A stretch of 64,000 nt of DNA from Darksidea phi (Eukaryota > Ascomycota > Dothideomycetes > Pleosporales > Lentitheciaceae), in NCBI GenBank assembly GCA_030770425.1, contig JASJFT010000110.1, positions 62,001 to 126,000 on the forward strand. The letters are read 5' to 3'. Of the stretch, positions 11,431 to 22,268 are shown piece after piece; the stretch's first letter is position 1, and each line of letters opens with the position of its first letter. The translations under genes were made by a program, and so were the position numbers. Below the pieces are notes generated by a model. The model searched no databases and was not told the DNA's origin. It saw nothing but the letters and a program-made list of their open reading frames with translations.

Positions 11431-11532
11431 GTATTGTATTCAAAGATGTCAAAATGTGATGCGTATGACTGAAAACCTGGATTGTATTCAAATCTGTCCA
11501 AGTATGATGCGTGTGACTGAAGGCCTGGATTA
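11431..11532. repeat. two-copy direct repeat of about 50 bp upstream of the orphan gene
   Basis: The block TATTCAAAGATGTCAAAATG...GATGCGTATGACTGAAAACC recurs about 50 bp later as TATTCAAATCTGTCCAAGTA...GATGCGTGTGACTGAAGGCC. It lies just upstream of the start codon at 11392 (minus strand), so it falls in the likely 5' UTR or promoter. Confidence 0.75.
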
Positions 11533-11591
11533 TAAACGACATCGTCCAGATATGGACTGTTCATCTGCTTCCTCTACACCACGCGCGCTCT

Positions 11592-11731
11592 GAATCAAAG
11601 ATCTGAATCAAAGATCTGAATCAAAGATCTGGATCAAAATCTGGATCAAAAAATCTGAGTCAAAAATCTGAATCAAAAATCTGAATCAAAAATCTGAATC
11701 AAAAATCTGAATCAAAAATCTGAATCTCAAA
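11592..11731. repeat. 12-13 bp tandem array, ATCTGAATCAAA unit
   Basis: About eleven tandem units of ATCTGAATCAAAA with small variants (AAAG, GGATC, GAGTC), 200-340 bp upstream of the orphan gene's start. It is followed at about 11769-11829 by a second short duplication (CAGAAACTCATGCAACAAAG / CAGAGACTCACGCATCAAAG). Both are non-coding. Confidence 0.9.
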
Positions 11732-12364
11732 TTACGAGCATGGTCCATGCGACAAACGTGTTTGTACATGTGCAGAAACTCATGCAACAAAGAGTGCATG
11801 CGCAGAGACTCACGCATCAAAGAGTGCATGCTGACAGCAAACTGTTTTCTAGTTCACAGCATTCTTGCCACCCTTACAGAATAGACAGGAGACGATTCTA
11901 GGACCGTCCTAATTCATACGACGGCTGCAAATTCCCACATCTCGCAGACATGGCGTCGCTCCTTAAGCGAGCCCAGAGAGACGTCCCAGTTTCAAAGCAA
12001 GACAAGCGCCTTTTAGGGAAAAAATAAACGACACGGAAATTAGCAAAAGCTTTGATCTATATAATGCATTAGCATTATAATTTATCCTTGTATATTGTTC
12101 ATTGCACAAGTTGTACGTGTTCTTGCATTGCCAACCTTGCGCATGTGTGGAACTACGATGTCATTTTTTGGCTGCTACTGTATACGCAGGAAGCCCGCAT
12201 AGTATTTACGACCAGGTCGAGCAAAATCTAAATCTATATTAATTGCAGTGCTAAATTCCTTAAGACGCAAACTAGAGGTGTAGAATAGATAAGCTAAATG
12301 AACACGCGACGGCTACTACTCATTCGACCAACAGAGGTTACAGGCGCTAAAAGCGGCATTGAAT
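11732..12364. other. intergenic, no gene seen
   Basis: After the short duplicated block at about 11769-11829 the rest is AT-richer intergenic DNA between two minus-strand genes. I see no open frame with protein-like composition and no structural RNA. Confidence 0.5.
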
Positions 12365-13738
12365 TCAGTTTGAACGTCTGTTAACTTTCAGCAATTCTAA
12401 ATAAGCTTGGCCGCTTATCCTGAAGTCATCCCCAGTAAACTTTCCAGTCTCTATATCGATACGCCTATACAAACATCCCTCGAAGATCTTATCGAGTTCT
12501 TTAGTATCGAATTTCGCACCGAATTCTATCATATAGGACTGTTCCTCGTGTACTACCCGGTTGTACTTAAGATAGATCCAGTGGGAGCCGTAGCACTCCA
12601 CCTTACGTGGATCGATGAGGTACAGGCCTCCAGCTTTCGTAAGTGTGTCGTTAATCCTAAAGGCTATAGGGATACATGTTTCGTGGTACTTTTTGGAATG
12701 GATAAAATAGCCAAGTTGGAGACCTCGGAAGCAGCATTCGGCAATGTCTTCGTCGTCGTCGCATTCGGAAATGTCTTCGTCGTCTTGCTTGAGCACAAAG
12801 TAGGGTAGAGTCCCATTTTTCTGGGCTTGCCAACGTTGAATCCTACGTGCTTGGCATCCTTCACAACGCTTACATGCCATACATTCGGTTTTTTCATCTA
12901 TTGCTTCTTGTTCATTAGCCGAAGGCGAGATCCATGCTTCTGCGTCCCAAGCACTCGGCGTGAATAGAGTATAGTTACTGGACGAGGCGGCTAAGGGTAC
13001 CGGAGGTTCGCCGCCTGCACCGTACCACCAGGGGGTAAGGGGGATCGAGCCCTTCACGCCGGAGAAACCTTTCTCAGCTTTCTTGACAAGGCGCAAAAGT
13101 GCTGTTTCGCCAACTCTATAACGTCTGTCCTCGTACTGTTTGTGTCTGCCTTGTGCCTCGAGACACCAGGCATGAAACGGGCCCCAAGTTGCCTTGCGAT
13201 CGAGTTTGAGCTCGAGCTCCTTGAGCGCGTCTATGTACGTCGAAATTGAGTACCTGTACCACGACTTCGAGTGTATATTGTGCTTCGACTGCCAGTCCAA
13301 TATCGGGGTGAAACGCCAGTCGCGCCATTTGCTGGCCCATTTCATAAAGTCGTTGTCTGACATGTCGCTAGGTCTGCTTACAGCATTTGGCCGGACTAAG
13401 AACTGCTGATCGCCCAAAGCTCGAAACGTGTCCCAATCAGGTACATCCTGGTGCTGCACCGTTTTACAGACTTCTTCATATTTCTCCCTAGTTTGTACCG
13501 AATGCCCGAAAACTACACAGAGCAAAATTTCCGAGAGAGTGTTTTTCTTTTCAGGAATTGTGCCTTCGTCGCTGGATATGAGGTGACCGGCTGATTCTGG
13601 TTGACCATGGCGAAGATCCATGTTGTTGGCTGCCCTCGACGGTAGTACTGTTGGGCTTCCACTACCACTAGCGCTTGAGCTAGTTTGATTATCTTGGACG
13701 CTAGAATCTTTCTGCGCTGGCGGAATCGAGGGCTGCAT
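12365..13738 (-). CDS. orphan protein with a Cys cluster, unknown function
   Basis: Single open frame of 457 codons from the ATG at 13738 (the frame is open somewhat further upstream but without ATG; a CCATAG just before could be an intron acceptor, so an extra 5' exon is possible). Seen: Ser-rich N-terminus, a helical region rich in Trp and Lys (MKWASKWRDWRF, SKSWYRYSISTYIDALKELE), a Cys cluster CMACKRCEGCQARR about two thirds along, an acidic run, and a C-terminal beta-rich part (GGLYLIDPRKVECYGSHWIY). The Cys cluster resembles a metal-binding knuckle. No family recognised; it could be a lineage-specific gene. Confidence 0.65.
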   Translation of the reverse strand: MQPSIPPAQKDSSVQDNQTSSSASGSGSPTVLPSRAANNMDLRHGQPESAGHLISSDEGTIPEKKNTLSEILLCVVFGHSVQTREKYEEVCKTVQHQDVPDWDTFRALGDQQFLVRPNAVSRPSDMSDNDFMKWASKWRDWRFTPILDWQSKHNIHSKSWYRYSISTYIDALKELELKLDRKATWGPFHAWCLEAQGRHKQYEDRRYRVGETALLRLVKKAEKGFSGVKGSIPLTPWWYGAGGEPPVPLAASSSNYTLFTPSAWDAEAWISPSANEQEAIDEKTECMACKRCEGCQARRIQRWQAQKNGTLPYFVLKQDDEDISECDDDEDIAECCFRGLQLGYFIHSKKYHETCIPIAFRINDTLTKAGGLYLIDPRKVECYGSHWIYLKYNRVVHEEQSYMIEFGAKFDTKELDKIFEGCLYRRIDIETGKFTGDDFRISGQAYLELLKVNRRSN

Positions 13739-15013
13739 CTTCTCTTTCAAGAGTTCGTCGCTTTTTTTGGTACGAGCCCCTGAGGCCTTCGCGATTTGCT
13801 ATGGTGGTAAGAAAAAATAGCCAAATCTAAAATCGTTTAAGATATCGGACTATGTTCTGGTAGGTCTTCTCGCTGATATGGGAGCACATAAGGAAGAACA
13901 TCCAGGTATATTTATACCGTGTGCTTGAACTTCAGTACCAAGTTTTCATATCTTCCGATTCTTTTCTACCCTTATACAGGTTCAGATCCGGCTTAACTTT
14001 CTTTATAGAAACGACGAAAACGTTCAACTTTGGTAGAACTTCTCGTTTTTTTTAACAAAGGCTTTTTCTCGTCTATGCCTATACGTATACAAATCTCGCT
14101 CAACTTTCTTTGTAGGGATGCTGTTCTAGACTTAGCCACCTCGCCGAATGCAGGCTTGGTATTGTACGCATACGTTGTAGAATACGTTCTTTGTAGCCTG
14201 AACGATGCAGAGTAGTTTAGCGGAATTTATCTCGTATGTTTTAGTATGAAAGCGTTCTACGGATACAACGCTAGCACAAAGGCTACATTATGGTGTCCTA
14301 TGCAAACGGCGTGTTAAAAAAGGTTTAGTGGCATAACTCCCTTGTAAACTACGACGAGAACGTCAATGTGTACGATAGCCAATCCAGGTATACCATGCGG
14401 GTGGCGTAAATTCGAACAAAAGAGCCTTTGTTTTCGCGGAAGTACCCAATCCCGTAAACACTAATGAGGTTTGTGGATTTGACATGGCGAGAAAGACAGT
14501 TCGAGAAGTGAATTTATTCATTAGCTCACGGTGTTGACTCGGTAAAGGATACAAGATGGAGCCTCACGTCGAAGAAAAGCACAAAACTTTGATCAACAAA
14601 GAATTAAAGGAGAGAGCCGCTTCACGTAGTAAAATGCGGATGGTACAACAAAGAAAACGCCTAAAAGACCCGCTACCCGGACGATTTTACACGTATACAC
14701 GCGTACTCAAATACACAGAACCAATTCACTGGTCCAGCATCATGAGTGGAAGATGAAAATAAGAGACCTATAGAACGTCTAACGCTACGATAGTGTTCCA
14801 CCTCAACCGTTGCTATGTTGTGTAAAGAGAGAGGAGAATTATTATGTGCTTGCTTGGATGCTGCCAAAACTAGAAAACAAGTGCCGCGTGTGGTTCCAGT
14901 CTCGGATGCTAATGTACAAACTATGCTGATGCCAATATGCCCCAGAAGGTATGTGCGCAATCGCTATGTTGTTCCCCGGCAACTCGTGAAGGAAGGGCGG
15001 GAATTGCCGAGAC
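13739..15013. other. intergenic, only doubtful small frames
   Basis: Long stretch with no recognisable gene. A 66-codon plus-strand frame at 14556-14756 encodes a very basic peptide (KELKERAASRSKMRMVQQRK) with an ATG but no supporting context. The sequence AACTTTCTTT(A/G)TAG recurs at about 13996 and 14102. Nothing here is called as a gene. Confidence 0.5.
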
Positions 15014-16314
15014 CTAAAGAAGCCGGGTCTGGGAGTCGTCATTATATCCCATGTTCTCCATCAGCATGGTGAAGAGATCGCGGCCATTTGTGTGGTCGTA
15101 CAGTTGGTTGTATTCTGCTGAAGAGACTGTGCTGGGCGCTAGGGTATCGTCGACTGCTATCGGTTCGTCGCGGACGCTGTGTGATACAGTTAGCGGCTAG
15201 GTCGCGCATACTCAATTCAAAGGATTGACATACCGTTTAGTCACACTTCCGCACCATAATTCGACGCTTCAAACATGCTTGTCAACGCCTTACGGGCTAC
15301 CTCGCACTTTTTCAGACTTTGCCTGAAACCCTCTTCCACATCATCCAAAGATTTCAGCGCCTCCTTGATGCTGCCCTCCACACCTCCCTTGTCGCGTAGC
15401 ACTTGCTGTACAGACTGTTGGGGTGTCGGATTGACATTCGGCCGGTTCAGCAAAGCAGCCTCAATTCGACTCTGGTCGGCTTGGTCCTGATGGCTCATGT
15501 GTGAATCACTTGTGCTAGTGGGCTGCACCGGCAATCCACGCGTATCAGCCACCGATGTATCCTCAACCATGGGCGTTCCAATTTCTGTTCGCAGCATAAT
15601 CTGCTGCGTGGTAGGAACATACATGGGCGCGCTAGTTGGCATTACCACGCTACCCTTTGAATGCGCATGGATGTGTCTCCGGCCCTGACTCGCACCTCGC
15701 TCGGTATGCCCCTCGTTATACGGATGTTTCCTCTTCTTCGACTTTCGCCCATTGTTGTTAGGTGCCGGTTTTAGGCGCATAAACACCACGTTAGCGTTTC
15801 CCTGGGCAGCGGGTGCGATGGGGTCTCCCTGGGCAGCGGGTGCGATGGGGTCTGCATCTCCTTGGCTAAGGGAGCGATGGAGGGAGGTTTGCTGTGAGCG
15901 GAGGGAGGGAGTGGTTGTTTGGGAGTGGGTAGAGAAGAGGTGTTGAGCATAATTTTGTGGCTGATGCTGAGGGTGGGGATCGTAGCTCTCTTGGAGCTGT
16001 GTGTATGTGTGCGGTGTGTTTTGACCGGGAGTTGAATAGGTGGAAGGACTTCCTTGGCCATACGTGAAGCCGGAGTAGTCCGGCGTTGAGTATACGGTTG
16101 TGGAGTTCGAGGAGTCCGCTGTCGGTATCAAAGCGTCGCCGAGATCGAAGTCCAGTTCATGTAGGACCTCACTGTTTGCAGAGGAGAGCATCGTATCAAA
16201 CTCATGTTCTGCAAAGCCCCTATTTAGGTACTCCGGTGTAAATGGCTCTTGGCTCATTTGAGTCGGGAGGGGCTCTATCGCGGGGCTGCCGAAAGGCGCA
16301 GGGGATTGAGACAT
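15014..16314 (-). CDS. putative nuclear/regulatory protein, C-terminal exon out of frame
   Basis: The main frame runs from the ATG at 16314 to a stop at 15241 (357 codons). It is Ser/Thr/Gln/Pro-rich, with an acidic N-terminus (LHELDFDLGDALIP), two copies of GDPIAPAAQ, a basic cluster (GRKSKKRKHPY) typical of a nuclear signal, and a C-terminal helix (DDVEEGFRQSLKKCEVARKA). Immediately after, a textbook intron (GTATGT...GCTAACTG...ACACAG, 15177-15233) leads to a protein-like exon 15014-15176 ending RDLFTMLMENMGYNDDSQ. That exon joins in frame only to a different reading frame than the main one. Either the gene ends at 15241 or a small indel has cut off the real tail. Function unknown; a transcription regulator is a guess. 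Confidence 0.6.
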
Positions 16315-16899
16315 GGCTCCGGTGTAAACGATCACCGATGTATAGGTGATGTCCGCGTGAGCGGACGGGGACGTGGAAATGTGCTAGGAGGTGACATAGG
16401 AAGAGGGGGGATGTCCATATATAGACGAAGTATTGCTTTTGGTGGTCTGAGCTGAGACAGATGGTTGTTCTGGCGCGCTGAATCGTAGACTGGCGGGGAC
16501 AAACATCGACTTTGGAAGAAAAGCCTGCTACAGAGTCAGCTCTACGCCACGTCGACAATCTGGCTAGAGTATTATGAAGAGTCATTGCATTTGGCGCCCT
16601 CAAGGCATCGACGAGCTGTCGCAGCCAAACCTGTGCGTCATCGATCGGTATTGGAACTGATCCTTGTTTCGCGATTGGCGAGGAAAGAGAGAGCCTTACT
16701 ATTATTCGTTCCGCTGTCTGCCGGCAGCAGATCTGAAATATCTTGACAGCCCATCAATTCCTAGGTGTACTGCGCAGGAGTTTGAACCATGAGCGGCCTC
16801 CCGCCCGATGTCCTTTCCCTGATGCCGAACCTACACTATAATACACTACCATTGATACACATCATCCCATAGGATAGACCCGCCAACCAACAGCCCTCG
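16315..16899. other. upstream region of the 15-16 kb gene; no gene seen
   Basis: Probable promoter and 5' UTR of the minus-strand gene starting at 16314, followed by the 3' end of the next minus-strand gene at 16900. Small open frames here show no conserved features. Confidence 0.4.
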
Positions 16900-17484
16900 T
16901 CACTCCTTCTTCCCTCCATCCTCACTACTATCTCTCTCATCACCCTTCTTTTTCTCCCAAGTCCACACCTCCCAAATCTGATCTAAGATAATACTAGTAT
17001 AAGTCTTCCCCTCCGCCAGCGCCTTCCTTTCCTCAGCCACCCTTTTCTCCTTCCAACCCTCCTCTTCATCCCCCATCCAAACCTTCCTCCAAAAGGATCT
17101 TCTTTCCTTTGCGGGTTGCCCATCGCCCCGCATGTCCGCCTCCCGCCTAACCTTCTCCCTCTCAGCTTCTTCCCTCTCTCTCAGCACTCTCGCCATCTCC
17201 CTCGCTTTCTCTGTAGGCAGTTCCCTGACTGGCGAACTCCATCGTATTTGTTGTACTAATGGCCGCCCGTTGTATTGTTGCGCGAGGTGGTCGGCAGAAA
17301 GGTAGAAGCCTATGCCAAGGGAGAAGGTGTAGAGATCTAGTTTTCGCGGCGGCATGAGGGCTATTATGGGGCAGAGGACTGCGCTGCCGATGGCGAGGTT
17401 GCGTGTTAGGCGGTCGTAGCGGGCTCTTTGTTCAAGGGCGAGCCGTTGCTCTGGTGTGAGGACGGGGGGTTGGGGTGTTGACAT
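16900..17484 (-). CDS. small predicted membrane protein (often annotated rhomboid-family-like in fungi)
   Basis: Single exon, 194 residues, ATG at 17484. Seen: two hydrophobic segments at about residues 31-45 (IGSAVLCPIIALM) and 53-62 (FSLGIGFYLSA), followed by a long charged helix (EKAREMARVLREREEAEREK) and a C-terminal DQIWEVWTWEKKK. Proteins of this shape are conserved in Pezizomycotina and are commonly labelled rhomboid family membrane protein, but they lack room for the six-helix protease core, so no catalytic role is claimed. Mitochondrial or ER membrane is possible. Confidence 0.7.
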   Translation of the reverse strand: MSTPQPPVLTPEQRLALEQRARYDRLTRNLAIGSAVLCPIIALMPPRKLDLYTFSLGIGFYLSADHLAQQYNGRPLVQQIRWSSPVRELPTEKAREMARVLREREEAEREKVRREADMRGDGQPAKERRSFWRKVWMGDEEEGWKEKRVAEERKALAEGKTYTSIILDQIWEVWTWEKKKGDERDSSEDGGKKE

Positions 17485-17906
17485 TTTGGAGGCTTGTTCA
17501 TGCGGGGTTATACGATTGGTTTAGCGAAGGGAATGCGTTCGTTGGATTCAGCATTGGCTTGCGGTGGGTTGTGGATGCTTGTGTTGGAGATTCAAAAGTT
17601 CAATGATGCGGAGAAGGCCGCGTTTAGTTTGGCGCTCGGTTCAACTTGCCTAGTCCAAATAGTTTAACCATCAACCAGCTGACATCACCACATACAAAAG
17701 CATAGAAGGCAATACTCTGATTTGTTGTCTTTGTGTGTACGAATTTTCATGGATACAAAGCTACTCTAGCGTCTGCGTGAATAATATTAAACCCTCTAGC
17801 TATTCGCAGAGCCCGAACTCCGTTCTACGAAGATCACGCAGTCTTGTAACCTTCAATGCCTCGCTATATGGACCATCTGGAAGACCAGACTGATATACAT
17901 CCCTTG

Positions 17907-18693
17907 CTAAGTCGTGTCTGGCCATATTTTTCTTCTTTTAAAGTCCGATCTTTCCACGCCCCTGTTGTCAAAAGCGCCTCTTGCCAGTTCATTCTCTTTC
18001 CTTTTCAAAGCTGGTTCAAACGAGCCGCTGGCCCTCAGCTTCTTTGTCGGAGTCCTTCTTGTATCCAGATTGTCTTCCATGTCATCCTCAATATCTCCTC
18101 CGCTGCCCATCCTCGTATCCTCGAACGCATCGCGTTTTCGTTTCTGTGATGTGATCGGTGAGTCCATGAGTCTGCGCAATCTGCTCTCGCGCAGTCTACG
18201 GTTGACCTCTTCTGTCACGTCGATGTGCTGGGCTACATAGCTATTTTCCGATTGCGGCTGTCTGGGTGACGGTCGACCGTCTTGGCTGAGAGTAGGAGAG
18301 GTAAGCGGATTTTGCGAGGTATCGACAGCCGTGGAGCGTGAAGGCTTCACACCCTCTAGGCTCAGGCGTTTGTTGGAGCTCTGTCATCGATCAGCCAAGC
18401 TCCCCCTCCGAAGTTAGAGGAGCTCGCCTTTCTTGTGCCATATCCCTCGCTCTCTACCCGGTCCTTGAAGCTTTGCATATCATCCTGCAGTCTGCCCGAC
18501 TTGTTACGTAGTGAGATGAGATCTGTGGCGAGCCAGTCCGGTGCTTTGTGATCGGTCGCTTCGAGGGCTTCGTTGAGAAACTGTAATTGCAAGCGCAAAT
18601 TCGTTATATGCTTGTCGAAGTCCTGCAGTTCGTGCGTTAGCAGTGTCATAAGAAGCCGCCATGGTTGCATACCTCAAGCGATAACGTAGACAT
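17907..18693 (-). CDS. small coiled-coil, probably nuclear protein
   Basis: Three exons: 18673-18693 (MSTLSLE), 18458-18622 and 17907-18380; introns have GTATGC...GCTAAC...CTGCAG and GTAGAG...GACAG. The joined product is 219 residues. The N-terminal part is a helix (DFDKHITNLRLQLQFLNEAL), the rest is Ser/Pro and charge-rich with KRKRD and KRRK clusters. The first exon of seven codons is inferred from splice consensus and the clean in-frame join. No family recognised; composition suggests a chromatin or spindle-associated protein. Confidence 0.7.
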
Positions 18694-19345
18694 GCTGTGT
18701 CGCTGCTAAAGATGTGGGGAGAGGAACGAAGAGCTGCGGAAGTGTTGAAACTTTGGATAAGGAAGCGGGCCGACGTAGCTCCGCTTCCATGTTCCGATGA
18801 AGCTTCCGAGATTTCCGAGTGCGCATCGCAGTTCAGCTTCACAAGAAAATGCGTTTGATGAAGACTGCTGGTGCAAGTGGAACAGGGATATATTCCTGAA
18901 TCAATGACAGCAAGGGGAAAGACCCTCGAGACAGTGATATCTTATCATTCTGCTCTCCCTCACTCCGACGAAATGCGACGCCGTTCAATTGAGCGGTTTA
19001 CTATCTGGCAGTCATACATGCAAATCTCGCAGTGAGCACCATGTTTTCATTCAATCTTCCGCCTATCTCCGGAGTATACCGTCTTGCCCGCAACCCTGGG
19101 TTGAAAAAACCCCCCTTGTAGGCAGCTTGCCAATTATTCTAAGCTCGGCGATGTGACTTTTGTATAACCTGCCCAGTATCGGCAGGACAATGTCGGTCAC
19201 TTGACGGAATGGAAGGATCAATCAAATAAACCTTCTCCACCTATGTTCGCCAAGAGAACAGTGACTAGCTTGGATGGAGCGCCAGATGAGACAACGACCG
19301 TTCCGTAATCCACAGGACGTAGTCAGACTCTACCGCGCATACATG
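18694..19345. other. intergenic, no gene seen
   Basis: Upstream region of the coiled-coil gene (start at 18693) meeting the 3' end of the DUF4604 gene. No domain or splice-consistent frame was found. It contains several TCTCGCAGTGAGC-like and GGTTGAAAAAACC stretches of no recognised meaning. Confidence 0.4.
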
Positions 19346-19870
19346 TCATTCTTCCTGGTCGCCAAAGGATAACTTCACGGGCTTTCCCCTTTTCTTCACC
19401 TTCTTGACCACTTTCCTCTCGGATATCTTGGAGACTTTCCCATCCTCTTCCTTCTCTTCGCTGATCACTTTGGCCGCCTTCCGCTTCTTCGAGGCTTTAC
19501 CGATCTCAACGATAGTGGCCTTCGCTTGCGTTGCGGCAGTAGTGTCCAGAGACTTCTTACCTTCCTCGGTAGCAGTACCATCGTTCTCTGGGTCTTTCCC
19601 GGCCACCAGGGCTTCGTACTCTGCTTTGGTCATAGATTGATTGGTGTCCTCCAAGACGTAAGTTGGCGCATCTTCCTCGTCGTCTTGCTTTAGTCGTTTG
19701 CTTCTGGGTATGGGGTTCTCATGGCGTCCTGAACCGTCTCCTGCCAGCTCCCCGCGAAGTCGTCGCAGAAAGGCAGGCTGTGTATCATCTACTCACAAGT
19801 TACGACTTTTCTGTGTAGCGGCTCCAATTGTAGGCTTACCATACGAGAGATGTTTTGCCTTGGAGTTCAT
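19346..19870 (-). CDS. DUF4604 domain protein
   Basis: Two exons, 19840-19870 and 19346-19791 (48-bp intron, donor GTAAGC, acceptor TTGTGAG), 158 residues. Seen after joining: MNSKAKHLSYVDDTQPAFLR, then RLRGELAGDGSGRHENPIPR, an acidic EDAPTYVLED block and MTKAEYEALVAG, which together are the hallmark of the fungal and plant DUF4604 family (PF15377). The C-terminus is Lys-rich (KKRKAAK, KKVKKRGKPVKLSFG), ending in a conserved-looking LSFGD. Function of the family is unknown; composition suggests nuclear or nucleolar. The 31-nt first exon was inferred because it makes the family's N-terminus complete. Confidence 0.85.
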
Positions 19871-20526
19871 TGCGGGTAAGACTAGATATCATGGGAGAGT
19901 GATAAGATCTCGGAGATAAGACGTGAATTGTTTGGTGGAGATTTGAACGCGAGGCTGGAAGACAGGGATCGGGAAATCTGATAGGTTTCACAGCTGGGAG
20001 AGGTGCACGCGCCCCCCAAACTAATCGCTTGGCGTGCATAGTGCCGAGCTTAGTGATCCGCATCGCGTGTTTTGGTGTTTACGCCTAGGGGAGTCTCGTA
20101 GTGACGCACGCTCTGTGGTGGGTTCCTTTTGATAATGTTGTCGAGCGCACTAATCTCATGAGGCGCCTGTCGAGCGCCGCTCCCTGGGATTGTGTCAAGG
20201 CCACGTTGCGCTTGCCATTCACTACTAGCCCACGAGTCGTCGCAACTAACACGCAACTGCACAGAACTGTACTCTCGGTTCCCTCATAACCACTGACACT
20301 CTCCGCTACGCCTACAGATATCCTCTGTAGTGAAAGCGGCCCCTTCGCCCTGTCCGTGGGCTCCTGCTCGACCGCTCTGCGCGACTACGCCAAACCCCTC
20401 GATTCGCGCTCCGTACACTGCACCCTTACAAGGCTTCACCCCATACATGTACAGCTGCGATTGTGAAAGCGGCGCGTAGAGTGACTCTTAGTCACACGGC
20501 TTGCTTAGCCGCACCCAGCCCACGCC
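19871..20526. promoter_or_regulatory. divergent intergenic region, DUF4604 gene / GT15 gene
   Basis: About 650 bp between two divergently transcribed genes, so it must hold both promoters. No TATA box or known operator stands out, and no gene was found inside. Confidence 0.45.
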
Positions 20527-22268
20527 ATGGGGCTTTCTCAGGATATCACGAAGAGACTACCCTCCACAAAAAGCACACTCGATATATTTGACAACATATC
20601 GCGCCGCGCCGAAAAGATGTCCCCTCGATTAGCCATCTTCAGCCGTCGCGTGCGCCTCAAAGGCAATTCGTCCATTTCGATGCCGCTAGGCATTGTGCTT
20701 TTGTTTCCATGCCTCGTCATAGTTCTAATATCTGTTCTCTTTGTGAGGTCCCCGGACTCTGAGGGCATCATGATGATGCCCGCCGGAACCCCGCCCTCAA
20801 TACGGTAGGTTCTAACTATGCTTCCGAGTTACTATTTTCCTACTAACCAGCCGTAGAAAGATCAGCGAAAAGTACGACAAGCCCTTCTCAGCAGGCTGCC
20901 TCGAGCCGAAAGTGAACGCCCCTCGCGCGAACGCTGCCTTCGTTGTATTAGCAAGAAATAAGGAGCTGGACGGAGTTATACAATCGATCAAGTCGATCGA
21001 GAGGCATTTCAACAGGTGGTTCCACTACCCGTACGTATTCTTGAACGACGGCGACTTCAACGAGACGTTTCGAGAGACAGTGGAGAACCATACAAGCTCG
21101 CTCGTGGAATGGGGAAAGATTAAGCCGGAGATGTGGGGGTTCCCCGACTGGGTGGATCCGGCGGTTGCAAAGGAGGGCATCCAGAAGCAGGGAGACGCAG
21201 CTATCATGTACGGTGGCATGGAGAGCTACCACCACATGTGCCGATTTTACTCTGGGTGAGTACACGGTATGCGCATGATTCAACATGCATAGCTAACATG
21301 TGTGGAAGCTTCTTCTATAAGCACGAGCTGCTGCAAAAGTACGAATGGTACTGGCGGTTAGAGCCAGAGATCAAGTATTTTTGCGACATTACATAGTATG
21401 TAAACTAGTGCTCACGGAATGATTGCGCTAACCGGTTCAGTGATCCGTTCATCCACATGATGCGGACCAACAAGACCTACGGCTTTACCATTGCCGTGAA
21501 GGAGCTGAGGGAAACTGTGCCTAACATCTTCCGATATGCTTCAGCATATAAGAGGACGAACAACATCACCTCGCAGGGTTTGTGGGAAATGTTTGTCGAA
21601 ACGCCCGAAGAAAAGTTAGAGAGGCTTTCGCCAAAAGAGGATCCCAAGATGAAGAAGAAGAAAAAGCCCCTTCCGCAAGAGATTCTTAATTCGGAACCCG
21701 GTACGAATGCGCTGCCAGAAATCGACCCTGAGGCAATGGAGGGCGAGACGTACAACATGTGCCACTTCTGGAGCAACTTCGAGATCGCTAGGCTCGACTG
21801 GTTCCGGAGCAAGGAGTACAATGACTTCTTCGAAATGATGGACCGCAGTGGAGGATTCTGGATGGAGCGGGTACGTACAGTTTTCAATTCCCATTATATT
21901 TATCTAACCTTTAGCAGTGGGGAGACGCGCCGATTCATTCACTTGCTGCTGGAGCACTGCTTGGTCCTGCAGACATCCACTACTTCCGTGACTTTGGCTA
22001 TCGGCATACCACAATTCAGCATTGTCCGGCAAATGCACCAGCACGTCAGCTCCCCCGAATACCATACCTGGAAAAGACGACCTTGGATGAGAAGGAACGC
22101 ATTGCAGAAGATGAGTACTGGGCGAAACCGGATCTACCCAAAGAGAACGGTGTCGGATGCCGTTGCAAATGCGACACCGACATTGTCGACGTTGAAGGCA
22201 AGCAAGGGTCCTGCCTCGCGCAATGGGTGGACGTTGCAGGAGGCTGGGCATCGCCGGCGTCTACGTAA
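20527..22268 (+). CDS. GT15 alpha-1,2-mannosyltransferase (KRE2/MNT1/KTR family)
   Basis: Five exons: 20527-20804, 20857-21255, 21309-21395, 21441-21870 and 21918-22268, 514 residues. It is a Golgi type II enzyme adding alpha-1,2-mannose from GDP-mannose to O- and N-linked glycans. Seen: cytoplasmic N-terminus, signal anchor at about residues 52-73 (MPLGIVLLFPCLVIVLISVL), then the GT15 core: NAAFVVLARNKELDGVIQSI, the PYVFLNDGDF block, GFPDWVDP, YWRLEPEIKYFCDI, the family signature YNMCHFWSNFEIA (around residue 360; in Kre2 its Glu is the proposed nucleophile) and GGFWMERWGDAPIHS. A Lys-rich insert precedes the signature. A C-terminal CRCKCDTD follows. All joins preserve frame, so it is apparently intact. 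Confidence 0.95.

Noticed and set aside
11018..11459. Long open frames on the plus strand across the VEEP repeat
   Set aside because: A 12-bp periodic repeat keeps all frames open; the minus strand has splice sites and flanking protein-like exons, the plus strand does not.
15275..15490. Plus-strand frames inside the 15-16 kb gene
   Set aside because: Antisense shadows of a Ser/Gln-rich coding region.
16900..17484. Rhomboid protease
   Set aside because: Only two hydrophobic segments and no GxSG active site, so a catalytic rhomboid is not supported; retained as a membrane protein only.
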